From NCBI GenBank assembly GCA_964411925.1, contig CAYPNI010000033.1, positions 1-36,558 on the forward strand: a DNA stretch of 36,558 nucleotides. The letters run 5' to 3'. Made by a program: the position numbers and the translations under genes. Positions 8,072 through 15,625 of this stretch are shown piece by piece. Under the pieces are notes generated by a model. That model did not search any database and had not been told where the DNA came from. It saw only the letters and a program-made list of their open reading frames with translations. The stretch is from VFKU01 sp964411925. GTDB taxonomy: Bacteria; Hydrogenedentota; Hydrogenedentia; Hydrogenedentales; GCA-2746185. Numbering within the stretch: the first letter of the stretch is position 1; every line of letters begins with the position of its first letter.

Positions 8072-8499
8072 CGTCTGAGTGTGTGGCGGGCTTGAGCACA
8101 GTGCCGCTCAAGCTCGTTGCCCATCGCGAACGTAAGACAGGCCCAAGCTGAACCCCGCTTGAGCCTGCCACACGTACTTTTGTCACTCCGGCGCAGGCGG
8201 GAATCTCGCCCACCGAAAACCAGTTCAATTGCAGGGGCGGCAGGGTCCAGCTTAAGACCGTTCCCAAACTCGCGCAGAAAAACCTCACCACGAAAACCAC
8301 CGAAAGACAACACGAAATATCACGAATCAGTCCATCGATTCCGATCTTCGTTCGTGCAGTTTCGCGCAGTTTTTAGGCCCTTTTCGTGGTAAATCCAATC
8401 CTGACCATCCTGTAATCCTGTCTAATAATCCCCTTGCACTCTCATTAGTTAATATATAAACTATCGGGAAACTGCCGACCAACCACGGAGGCTCTCCCC
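8072..8499. other. 428-bp intergenic region rich in degenerate repeats
   Basis: No gene is seen. 8081-8173 is bounded by imperfect terminal inverted repeats (GTGTGGC at 8081-8087, GCCACAC at 8167-8173) and contains the perfect pair GCTTGAGC/GCTCAAGC (8090-8097, 8106-8113). 8287-8296 and 8381-8390 (ACCACGAAAA/TTTTCGTGGT) bracket a degenerate CACGAA-type repeat related to the one at 4985-5051, followed by an AATCC-TGACC-ATCCTGT-AATCCTGTC stretch. The promoter of the next gene closes the region. Confidence 0.6.
8434..8462 (+). promoter_or_regulatory. sigma70-like promoter of the PaaG-type crotonase gene
   Basis: TTGCAC (8434-8439), 17 bp, TAAACT (8457-8462), in the most AT-rich stretch of the gap. 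A GGAGG ribosome site follows at 8487-8491, 8 nt before the ATG at 8500. Confidence 0.5.
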
Positions 8500-9294
8500 A
8501 TGGCCGACCTCGAAGTGACCCGACAAGGCTCCATTGCCGTTCTGACCGCGAACCGTCCCGAGGCGCGCAACGCGCTGAGTCTCGAGATGCGGCGCATGCT
8601 CGCCGACGTGCTGCACGACCTCGAGCAGGACGACGGCGTGCGCTGCGTGGTGCTCAAGGGCGCGGGCGACCACTTCATGGCGGGGGGAGACGTCAAAGGC
8701 ATGGCGGATGCGTTCTCGCAGACGCCCGAACAAATCCGCAAACAGTTCGTGCTGCGGATTCACGATTTGCACCCGATCATGTTCGCGATGCGCCGCATGC
8801 CCAAGCCGATCATCGCGCAGGTGGCGGGTGCGGCGGCGGGCGCGGGGGTCAGCGTTGCGCTGTCGTGCGACCTCGTCGTGGCGGCGGACACGTCGTTCTT
8901 CACGCTCGCGTACGTGAACATCGGCACGAGCCCCGACGGCTCATCGACCTACCAAATCCCGCGGACGCTCGGCATCAAGCGCGCGATGGAAATGACGCTG
9001 CTCGGCGACCGCATCGACGCGAAGAAGGCGCTCGACTGGGGTCTCGTGAACTTCGTCGTGCCGGCCGCGCAACTCGAAGCCGAGACGATGAAACTCGCCG
9101 AGCGCCTCGCGAACGGCCCGACTTTCGTCTACGGCCAGGCGAAGAAACTCCTCTACCAGTCCATCCACCGCGAGTTTGAATCCCAGCTCCAGGCCGAAGG
9201 CGAAGCCTTCGCCGCCTGTGCCGCCCGAAAGGACTTCAAAGAAGGCGTCATGGCCTTCGTCGAAAAGCGGAAAGCGAAGTTCACGGGGAAGTAG
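8500..9294 (+). CDS. Crotonase-superfamily enoyl-CoA isomerase (PaaG-like)
   Basis: 264 residues, full length for the family, cytoplasmic. The oxyanion-hole segments are visible (HFMAGGDV near 65 and AGAAAGAGVS near 110). The two glutamates of classical enoyl-CoA hydratases are missing: the positions hold Val/Ser and Tyr. Instead Asp146 lies in the SPDGSS motif, as in PaaG-type isomerases that shift double bonds or rearrange epoxyphenylacetyl-CoA. I therefore read it as an isomerase rather than a hydratase. It could serve fatty acid or aromatic acid degradation, but no pathway partners are adjacent. A second crotonase (31360-32241) keeps both glutamates. Confidence 0.85.
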   Translation: MADLEVTRQGSIAVLTANRPEARNALSLEMRRMLADVLHDLEQDDGVRCVVLKGAGDHFMAGGDVKGMADAFSQTPEQIRKQFVLRIHDLHPIMFAMRRMPKPIIAQVAGAAAGAGVSVALSCDLVVAADTSFFTLAYVNIGTSPDGSSTYQIPRTLGIKRAMEMTLLGDRIDAKKALDWGLVNFVVPAAQLEAETMKLAERLANGPTFVYGQAKKLLYQSIHREFESQLQAEGEAFAACAARKDFKEGVMAFVEKRKAKFTGK

Positions 9295-9391
9295 ACACCC
9301 GACGGCCTGACGCGCATCGCAGCTTTCCGGGAGCCACATTTCTGTCGCTCATGCACTCGGCGGTTCCACTAATCCGACGGTGACTCAGCTC

Positions 9392-9420
9392 TTGCCTGTC
9401 TGCCATGCCTCTGTTACTAT
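9392..9420 (+). promoter_or_regulatory. sigma70-like promoter of the secreted amidase gene
   Basis: TTGCCT (9392-9397), 17 bp, TACTAT (9415-9420) with an upstream TGT (extended -10). The predicted transcription start near 9427 gives a leader of about 20 nt containing GAGGG before the ATG at 9447, and excludes the in-frame ATG at 9405. Confidence 0.55.
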
Positions 9421-9446
9421 CACAGGTCACACATGCGAGGGCGCTC

Positions 9447-11891
9447 ATGACGGCGATCAAATGGCTAGTTATTATTGCCAGTAGCTTTCATTGCATAAGT
9501 CCCGGCGCTTACGCCGTCGAAGAATCGTACTCCGCCGGCGTGGTAGACGCGGTCACGGGTGAAACTTATCTCCCGATCGCAAGCGACGACAGTGACTTTA
9601 ACGGAATCCCCGACAATCCATTCATCAGTTTACCCGGAGTCGGTCAAGTATGGCTGGCGACTGTTTGGAACGAGGACTTCACGAAGGTCAAAACGGTTGT
9701 CGCGGAAAGATGGAACGGTGCGACGCGGAACAACGAACCGACGTTTATCATTGACGTTGATGTACAGCGATCAGATGACACTTTACAACGCATCGTCCTT
9801 GAAGTCCCGTATGCGTTAGCGCGGCGTGGAGAATCGGCTGCGGTATTGGTAGCTGTGGCTTCAGATCTAGAAACGTTGCTCGGGCCGACCGAAGCCGAAC
9901 AGATTGCACAGTTGCCGAATGGATTTATCGTTCTTGGCGCACAGTTCATTGAGGTTAGCGTCATCGTCAGCGAGGACGGCGGCGCAACGTTTTCGGAACT
10001 TGACGAGACCCGTCTCTCCGATCACCCCATTCGCTTGATTATGGATGGGCTCATGTTGGACACCGAATCGATTCCCGGTTTCTTCAAGCATTCGACGTTT
10101 GTGGCAAGCGACGGCGTCGGTCTCACCATCGTAACCGAGCGCGGCAAGTGGCAGGCGGTGAGCAGTATGACTTTCGGCCACGAACGCATTACAGACATGG
10201 ACCAGTTGCAGGCTGCATATACTGAAGCCTCGCTCAGGAGCCTGTCCGTATTCATTCCATTCGTTGCAACGCCGCCTACTGATACGGGCGCGAACGCTTC
10301 GGGGGCTGGAGGGAGCTCCGCCAGCTCCGACTCAGAAACCTCGACTGGAGACCCTCAGTCGACTTCCGCAACGACTGCCTCCGGTACGCGCGGTGGTTCC
10401 ACAGGCGGAACGTCTGAGGGTGGCGGCACGGCAGAGGGGTTAGGTGGTCCCGTGTGGGTGGATTTCGATTACCTCGGCGTTGAAGATGGATCAGAAGCCC
10501 AACCCTTCAATCTCTTCGCCGAAGGCATATTTGTTGTGCCCGCATCGGGTGTCATCAATCTAAAACCCGGAGTGAGCGACGAAACGGACACAACTTCGAA
10601 AGCGATGACCATCACGTCCGTTGGAGGAACGGCGCGGATCGGTGACGCGTCGGCCATCCGCGACGTGACTATTAACGAGTTTGTTCCGACAAATCTTGAT
10701 GGTCTTCAAGATGAAGACAGTAGCGCTCAGGACTGGATCGAACTATTCAACGCGGGAACATCCGCCGTTTCGCTCAACGGCTGGGGGCTCTCGAACGACA
10801 GCGCCAATCCGTTCAAATGGGCGTTTCCGAATGTCAGTATCCCGGCTGGCAGTTACTTAGTGGTGTTTGCTTCCGCGAAAAACCGCACTCCGACAGGCGG
10901 CAACAACCTGCATACAAATTTCACCTTGGCCGCATCGGCCGATGACATCGTGCTCACCACAGCCGGAGCCAGTCCAATCTCGACGACGAAACTTGTGAAT
11001 TATCCCTCCGTGCGCGATGACAACGCCTTCGCATACTTTCCCGTCGGCTCAGGGGGCTTGTTTGAAGAAACCAACTCCCCGACGCCAGGTACGGAAAACG
11101 AGGAAAGCGGCCCGATCGTGATACTGGATCCTGGGCATGGCGTGGGAAGCGCGGGTAATTCTGCCACCACTGGCCTCAGTAACTCGGGGACACAAGGAAT
11201 CGATACGGAAACACCCGAGTATCTCGCAACATACCTAGTCGCCGAGCAGGTTAAGTCGCGAATTGAGCAACTCGACTCCTCGATTGAGGTAATCATCACG
11301 AAGGCTTCGAGTACGATTAACATTTCAAATCTCGATCGAGCACGACAACTTGGCGATTATAATGCGGATGTTCTTGTTAGCCTTCATTTCGACGGGTTTT
11401 CGCATGATCCCGACGAAGATCCGGATGGTGCCGGTCCTAGAAGGACGCTAGCAATTGCGCTTCCGATTCAATTCGAAGAAGTGATTGGGGGTGTTACATT
11501 CCGAACTGACAATCGAAATCAGCCCGCCGAGATTGCATTTGCTCAATCATTGGTTAGCTCTGTCGTCGGAAGTCTTACCGTCTTGCCGAACAACCCGCCC
11601 GTGAATGGCGGAATTCGTTCGACGGGCACCGACGCGAACAAAGGCGTGTTATTTGAGACTTCGCCGGGCTGGAGCACTAATCCTCCGTGGGAGGAGAGGC
11701 TATATCACGCTAACCCAGATACACCTGCTTCTGAACGCGGGCTCGCTGTGCTCTTGGAAATCGATAACTTTCGCAACGAAGCCTTCGACAATTGGTTTAA
11801 TAACCCAAATAATCACACCCCATTTCCATTTCGATATGAAGACGTAAGCAACGCCATCGCGCAGACTATAATCGATCAGGTAAACGAATAA
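9447..11891 (+). CDS. Secreted multidomain N-acetylmuramoyl-L-alanine amidase with lamin-tail domain
   Basis: 814 residues from the ATG at 9447 (GAGGG 6 nt upstream). Order of parts: signal peptide (1 to about 24, ending AYA); an unrecognised N-terminal region (25-275) that opens with a DSDFNGIPDNPF motif; a Ser/Thr/Gly-rich linker (about 278-333); a module beginning VWVDFDYLG-EDGSEAQPF (336-400); a lamin-tail domain (about 406-549: NEFVPTN, DWIELFNAG, LNGWGLSND); and a C-terminal Amidase_3 domain (557-814). The zinc/catalytic set looks intact: His564 in DPGHG, Glu591, His647 in SLHFDG and Glu771 in LLEIDN. It should cleave peptidoglycan stem peptides outside the cytoplasm. The next gene starts 13 bp after its stop. 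The gene is visibly poorer in GC than its neighbours. Confidence 0.85.
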   Translation: MTAIKWLVIIASSFHCISPGAYAVEESYSAGVVDAVTGETYLPIASDDSDFNGIPDNPFISLPGVGQVWLATVWNEDFTKVKTVVAERWNGATRNNEPTFIIDVDVQRSDDTLQRIVLEVPYALARRGESAAVLVAVASDLETLLGPTEAEQIAQLPNGFIVLGAQFIEVSVIVSEDGGATFSELDETRLSDHPIRLIMDGLMLDTESIPGFFKHSTFVASDGVGLTIVTERGKWQAVSSMTFGHERITDMDQLQAAYTEASLRSLSVFIPFVATPPTDTGANASGAGGSSASSDSETSTGDPQSTSATTASGTRGGSTGGTSEGGGTAEGLGGPVWVDFDYLGVEDGSEAQPFNLFAEGIFVVPASGVINLKPGVSDETDTTSKAMTITSVGGTARIGDASAIRDVTINEFVPTNLDGLQDEDSSAQDWIELFNAGTSAVSLNGWGLSNDSANPFKWAFPNVSIPAGSYLVVFASAKNRTPTGGNNLHTNFTLAASADDIVLTTAGASPISTTKLVNYPSVRDDNAFAYFPVGSGGLFEETNSPTPGTENEESGPIVILDPGHGVGSAGNSATTGLSNSGTQGIDTETPEYLATYLVAEQVKSRIEQLDSSIEVIITKASSTINISNLDRARQLGDYNADVLVSLHFDGFSHDPDEDPDGAGPRRTLAIALPIQFEEVIGGVTFRTDNRNQPAEIAFAQSLVSSVVGSLTVLPNNPPVNGGIRSTGTDANKGVLFETSPGWSTNPPWEERLYHANPDTPASERGLAVLLEIDNFRNEAFDNWFNNPNNHTPFPFRYEDVSNAIAQTIIDQVNE

Positions 11892-11904
11892 CGGGAGTCA
11901 CACG

Positions 11905-12867
11905 ATGCGAACTTCCTCGTCCGTTTTGGTGCTATACCTAGTAGCGATTTTGCCAACATTCGCGGGCGCTCAATCCCGCTTGGGACCAGAATTGCAATTC
12001 GAACTACCACGCGGGCAGGTGGCTATCTCGCCGAATGCCGAACAAGTGGCGATCATCGGACAGTTCGATGGTGCGATTTTCGCGATATCCGACGACGGCG
12101 AAACATGGCTCGGGCCGTTCGAGTTTGACGGCGGCTATTACAGCCGGGTGAACGGAGAAACCAAGAAGAAACCTCTATCCGAGATGGGTTGGGTCCGACA
12201 GGACGATGGCGGCGAAGTTTATCTGCTCGACCCTGACACAAAACGTGCGGTGACCGTGACCAGCGGAGCGGTCCAGTACTCCGAGACGAGCGGTAAGCCG
12301 TACGCGGAAAAAATCGACGAGGCCACCGGACGCTTATCGCATCCCAGACCGGGTATGGGCCGCGAGTATTTCGAAGCGAGGAAGAGCCTATACAACGAAA
12401 TCCGCGGTACGAGTCCGGCGCAAGGCGGCTTTGTGGCTCGTCGGGAAATTAAACCTGAATTGCTACCAGAGTCCATCGTTGGATTGGCGGATATTTCCCC
12501 GTCGAAAGACCGCATCCTTTGCCGAACGACCGAGGACTCGTTGCTTAGTATCTTGGACCTTCATACGGGCGGGGAGATTGCCCTTCCAATTCAAGATAAC
12601 CGGCCTCCGGCGTTACCGGGCCGGATGAGCGGAAGCTTCTCGCCGGATGGCGAGTTCGTCCTTGTTCAGTACAGCTACGGCCCGGACGACCACTACGCAG
12701 GCGGATATCTTCAACTATTCGATGTAGAGGGCAAATACGTGGAAGAAGTCGCTGAATTCCACAAAGACGTCGCCCATCCGGTGGGATTCCACGAGTGGTT
12801 GTCGAACAATTGGATCGTGTATTCCAACGGCAAGGAATTGGTGTTCCGCAAATTCATCGGAGAGTGA
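11905..12867 (+). CDS. Secreted beta-propeller-like protein, operon partner of the amidase
   Basis: 320 residues; a GGGAG ribosome site lies 8-9 nt before the ATG. The signal peptide runs to about residue 23 (ending AGA). The remainder is rich in blade-like segments of the TolB/WD40 kind (ISPNAEQVAIIG near 45, ISPSKDRILCR near 200, FSPDGEFVLVQYS near 245), but I cannot name a family. It follows the amidase by 13 bp and shares its lower GC content, so the two probably form one operon and perhaps one extracellular function, such as substrate recognition or regulation of the amidase (inference). Confidence 0.75.
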   Translation: MRTSSSVLVLYLVAILPTFAGAQSRLGPELQFELPRGQVAISPNAEQVAIIGQFDGAIFAISDDGETWLGPFEFDGGYYSRVNGETKKKPLSEMGWVRQDDGGEVYLLDPDTKRAVTVTSGAVQYSETSGKPYAEKIDEATGRLSHPRPGMGREYFEARKSLYNEIRGTSPAQGGFVARREIKPELLPESIVGLADISPSKDRILCRTTEDSLLSILDLHTGGEIALPIQDNRPPALPGRMSGSFSPDGEFVLVQYSYGPDDHYAGGYLQLFDVEGKYVEEVAEFHKDVAHPVGFHEWLSNNWIVYSNGKELVFRKFIGE

Positions 12868-13264
12868 TCCGGGTCGCCTGCGACCGCGCTCGGGAAGAAT
12901 CGCAACCGCCACAACATGGCACGGCAAATTTCGCCAAATCCTGGTTCAACCCATTGTTTCACCACAAACGCAGCGAGCTTCGATGCATGGTGATTCTCGC
13001 CAGCCCTTGTTTCGCATTCCCCATCCGACTGCAACAGCCGCGGATAGGTTACAGGGATGGCTCACGACGAGCGTCCGCGAAGGAGTTCACCGATGCGCTG
13101 CGTTGCGACACTCGCGAGCTCTACGCCCCGCCGTCCGCCGTAGGTTCGTCGAACCCCGACAAAACTGAAAAAGCTCGACAGGACGAATCCGCCTAAACCA
13201 ACCGGCGCAACCGCAACGGTTTCTCTTTGGTTACTTTCTCTTTTCCCAAAGAGAAAGTAACGAA
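12868..13264. other. 397-bp intergenic gap between convergent genes
   Basis: I find no convincing gene here. Small overlapping frames lack ribosome sites. A short GGTCG/CGACC hairpin directly follows the upstream stop (about 12872-12885). A fragment resembling the CACGAA repeat occurs near 12958-12975. The right end carries the strong hairpin described separately. Confidence 0.5.
13230..13261. terminator. Hairpin between convergent genes
   Basis: A 14-bp perfect inverted repeat, 13230-13243 and 13248-13261, with loop TCCC. The arms are AAAGAGAAAGTAAC and its complement. Read on either strand it ends just before the neighbouring stop codons, so it is a plausible bidirectional terminator. There is no T run immediately after the stem, and a dispersed repeat is an alternative reading. 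Confidence 0.5.
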
Positions 13265-14560
13265 CTACAGCGGCTTGATCCGCATATTCCGGAAACTCGC
13301 TTTTGCGCCGTGGTCGGTGATGCAGATGAACCCGCGGCGCAGGCGGTGTTTGAGTTCGGGGTCATCGTCGAAGTTGAGATCCTGCACGACGACGCCGTTG
13401 AGCGTGGCCTTGTAGACGGGGCCCTTGAGGTAAATCTCGACCTCGTTCCATTCGCCTTCGGGACGCGCGGCGTTCACCTTGGGCGCGACGGCGTCGTAGA
13501 CGGAGCCGGTGCTGTCCTTGACGGGTTTCTCGCCGGAGTCGCCCATGATCTGGAACTCGAAGCCCATTTTCGACGCGCGGTTCGCGCGTGGTGCGCGCAG
13601 CCAGACGCCGTTGTTCGCTCCCTTCGCGTAGAGCTTCCACTCGAAGCGCAGCATGAAGTCGCCGTAGCGGTCTCGCGATTGCAGGCTGCGGCCGCCTTTC
13701 TCGTTCCACGAGAGCAGGCCGTTGTGCGAGACGAAGCCGTTCTGGTTGTCGCCGGTGATGCTCCAGCCGTCGAGCGTGCGGCCGTCGTAGAGCGAGATCC
13801 AGCCGTCGGCGCGCTCTTCCCAGGTAAGCCCGACGCTCGTCGGGTTCCACGGGCGGAGTTCCGCCGGTTCGCGGTTGGCGGCCTCCATGGCGTCGAGCGA
13901 CTCCGGCGTGTCGGGGAGGATGGCGTTGCGCGTGCGCGCGCCGTCTGGCGGCAGCGTTCCCCACACGACCGCGGGCTTGCCGGGCGCGGCGTGGTCCGGT
14001 TCGCCGACGAGATCGACGTCGCCGTTCCACGGCGCGAGGACCGTCAGCTTGGGCGCCTTCGCACGGAACGCTTCGACGAGGCCTTTCGAATTCGGCCCGT
14101 CTATCCAGAACAGAATGCTCGTGTCGCCGGAGAATTCACCCGCGGCGGTCTCGATAGCGGCCGCGCGCACATGGTCCGGCGCGGAGGGAAACTCGCCCAG
14201 CACACGCAGGATGATGTGCATCCAGCGTTTGTTCGCCTGTTCCTTGACGCGGCGGACTTCCTTGACGAAATCGGCGTCGAGTTCGGTGCCCTCGTTGTTG
14301 AAGCCTTCGAGGTCGAAACAGAGCGCCGTGCCGCCAACGTCGGAGATGCGGATGAACGACTGGATCAGGGTCTCGTCGGTGAGTCCGGGCCGGCAAAACG
14401 CGGGCTGGTATACCGTCAGAATCGGCCGCGCGGTGTCGTCGCGGTAGAACTGGTCCCCGCGGACGAATACGCTGTCGCTCTTCTTGTCGCGCTCGGCCGC
14501 GGCAGCGACCATGGGCGTCAGCGACACGATCGCCGCTGCCAAGGCAATCCAACGGGTCAT
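13265..14560 (-). CDS. Secreted DUF1080 (3-keto-disaccharide hydrolase-like) protein with unrecognised N-terminal domain
   Basis: 431 residues from the ATG at 14560, with GAGGGA 6 nt upstream; a GTG one codon earlier is possible. Signal peptide to about residue 22. Residues about 250-431 are a DUF1080/concanavalin-like domain (GWISLYDGRTLDGW near 250, then FEWKLYAKGANNGVWLRAP near 325 and the final FRNMRIKPL). This domain is found in hydrolases of 3-keto-glycosides and in many carbohydrate-associated proteins of these lineages. The first 225 residues are not DUF1080. They contain LTVYQPAFCRPGLTDE, LCFDLEGFNNEG and WIDGPNSKGL segments that look like a TIM-barrel-type enzyme or its remnant, but I cannot assign a family. 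Confidence 0.8.
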   Translation of the reverse strand: MTRWIALAAAIVSLTPMVAAAAERDKKSDSVFVRGDQFYRDDTARPILTVYQPAFCRPGLTDETLIQSFIRISDVGGTALCFDLEGFNNEGTELDADFVKEVRRVKEQANKRWMHIILRVLGEFPSAPDHVRAAAIETAAGEFSGDTSILFWIDGPNSKGLVEAFRAKAPKLTVLAPWNGDVDLVGEPDHAAPGKPAVVWGTLPPDGARTRNAILPDTPESLDAMEAANREPAELRPWNPTSVGLTWEERADGWISLYDGRTLDGWSITGDNQNGFVSHNGLLSWNEKGGRSLQSRDRYGDFMLRFEWKLYAKGANNGVWLRAPRANRASKMGFEFQIMGDSGEKPVKDSTGSVYDAVAPKVNAARPEGEWNEVEIYLKGPVYKATLNGVVVQDLNFDDDPELKHRLRRGFICITDHGAKASFRNMRIKPL

Positions 14561-14742
14561 CACGATTCCCTCGCTCTTCGATTCGCGGTAGTACGCCCAA
14601 CGAATGTATCAGAATTCGGACGGATTTCGGCGGGCACCGCCTGGACGTCTGGAGTAGCGCGTTTACGCGGCCGCGCCGCCGCCTGAAGGCGGAACTCCGA
14701 ACGCGTCTAGTGGCTCTCGATGAGCGACGCGAGCAATCAGGA

Positions 14743-14819
14743 TGGTGGGCAGTGAGAGGCTCGAACTCCCGACCTTCTGGGTGTAAACCAGACGCTCTAA
14801 CCAACTGAGCTAACTGCCC
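14743..14819 (-). tRNA. tRNA-Val (anticodon UAC)
   Basis: The complement folds as a full cloverleaf. The acceptor stem is GGGCAGT (14819-14813) with ACTGCCC (14753-14747), discriminator A at 14746, and a genome-encoded CCA at 14745-14743. The D arm is TAGCTCAGTTGGTTAGAGC. The anticodon stem TCTGG/CCAGA encloses the loop TTTACAC with anticodon TAC (reads GUA, valine). The T arm has TTCGAGC. Length is 77 nt with CCA. Confidence 0.95.
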
Positions 14820-14883
14820 CGAAAAACCGCAGAAACTATAGCATCTGCGCGCCGAGCGCGGCGAATTCCGCGATGCAATGGCG

Positions 14884-14889
14884 TATAAT
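14884..14889 (+). promoter_or_regulatory. Perfect -10 box 6 nt before a start codon
   Basis: TATAAT at 14884-14889 is followed by exactly 6 nt and the ATG at 14896, so the transcript would begin at the start codon. There is no recognisable -35 hexamer at the usual distance and no ribosome site. Confidence 0.5.
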
Positions 14890-14895
14890 TAGAGC

Positions 14896-15114
14896 ATGAT
14901 CAGGAACGCTGATGAGTGGCGCGAGTGGGAGGAGCAATACATCGCGTCGACGCCTCCGGACCATGCCCAGGCACTCCGCCTCGCTGAAGAGATGCTTGAG
15001 CACGCCAGAAGCTTGGGCGTCTTTCCTCCTGCAGATCCGTTAGAGGGGATAGAGGATACCGTTGACCTTGCAAGGGCGCTCAATGTTCCAGTCGACCCTC
15101 CGGCGTCTGGCTAG
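14896..15114 (+). CDS. Small helical protein, probable partner of the downstream nucleotidyltransferase
   Basis: 72 residues, likely helical and acidic, with three Trp/Glu-rich turns at the start (EWREWEEQY), a Pro-Asp turn, and the stretch ALRLAEEMLEHARSLGVFPPADPLEG. I do not recognise a named family. It overlaps the start of the nucleotidyltransferase gene by 32 bp, which implies one transcript and coupled translation. Two-gene modules of a small protein and a nucleotidyltransferase are common as toxin-antitoxin pairs (AbiE- or MNT-type), which makes this a candidate antitoxin (inference). Initiation appears leaderless. Confidence 0.65.
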   Translation: MIRNADEWREWEEQYIASTPPDHAQALRLAEEMLEHARSLGVFPPADPLEGIEDTVDLARALNVPVDPPASG

Positions 15115-15625
15115 GGAGTTAAACGCGCGGAGCATCCCCTACATGATCATCGGGGGACAGGCTGTGCTCGTGTATGGGCGTATGCGATCGACTGAGGACA
15201 TCGACGTGACGCTCGGCATCGGTCCCGATGAGTACGAGCGCGTACGGGATGTCGCCGACGTTCTTGGTTTCGAACCTACGCAACCAGACGCGGAGAGATT
15301 TGCCCGTCAATTCTACGTTTATCCGTGCCAGAACCGCAGGAACGGGCTGCGAATCGATTTTATTCTCTCGTTCTCGCCGTACGAACGCGGTGCGATCGCG
15401 CGTGCGCGCGATGTGGACGTCGGCGGAGAAGTTGTTCGCTACGCGTCGCCCGAAGATATCGTCGTTCACAAGATCGTTGCAGGGCGGGCTCAGGATTTGG
15501 AAGACGTGAAGTGGATCCTCAAGAAAAATCCGGGAGTGGACCTGGCCTACGTGCGCGGGTGGCTGCACCAGTACCAGGAGGCCCTCGATCGGCCGTTATT
15601 GGAGCGTCTCGAATCGGTTATTTGA
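15083..15625 (+). CDS. Nucleotidyltransferase-fold protein (AbiEii/MNT-like)
   Basis: 180 residues from the ATG at 15083, with AAGGGCG 6 nt upstream; the frame extends to a TTG at 15062 with less support. The N terminus has the polymerase-beta-type pattern IIGGQAVLVYG (22-32) followed by STEDIDVTL, with metal-binding Asp39 and Asp41, and a third carboxylate at Asp92 in LRIDFIL. The C-terminal part has KIVAGRAQDLEDVKWIL, typical of AbiEii-like proteins. Family members transfer nucleotides to tRNA 3' ends, proteins or antibiotics. Here the small upstream partner suggests a toxin-antitoxin or abortive-infection role, unproven. Its stop overlaps the convergent ispG gene by 8 bp. Confidence 0.8.
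   Translation: MFQSTLRRLARELNARSIPYMIIGGQAVLVYGRMRSTEDIDVTLGIGPDEYERVRDVADVLGFEPTQPDAERFARQFYVYPCQNRRNGLRIDFILSFSPYERGAIARARDVDVGGEVVRYASPEDIVVHKIVAGRAQDLEDVKWILKKNPGVDLAYVRGWLHQYQEALDRPLLERLESVI

Noticed and set aside
13310..14686. 458-residue open frame on the plus strand
   Set aside because: It is antisense to the DUF1080 gene; no ribosome site and no recognisable domain.
14743..15625. tRNA-Val as an integration site for the nucleotidyltransferase module
   Set aside because: The module lies on the 5' side of the tRNA, whereas integration normally uses the 3' end. No repeat of the tRNA end or integrase gene was seen.
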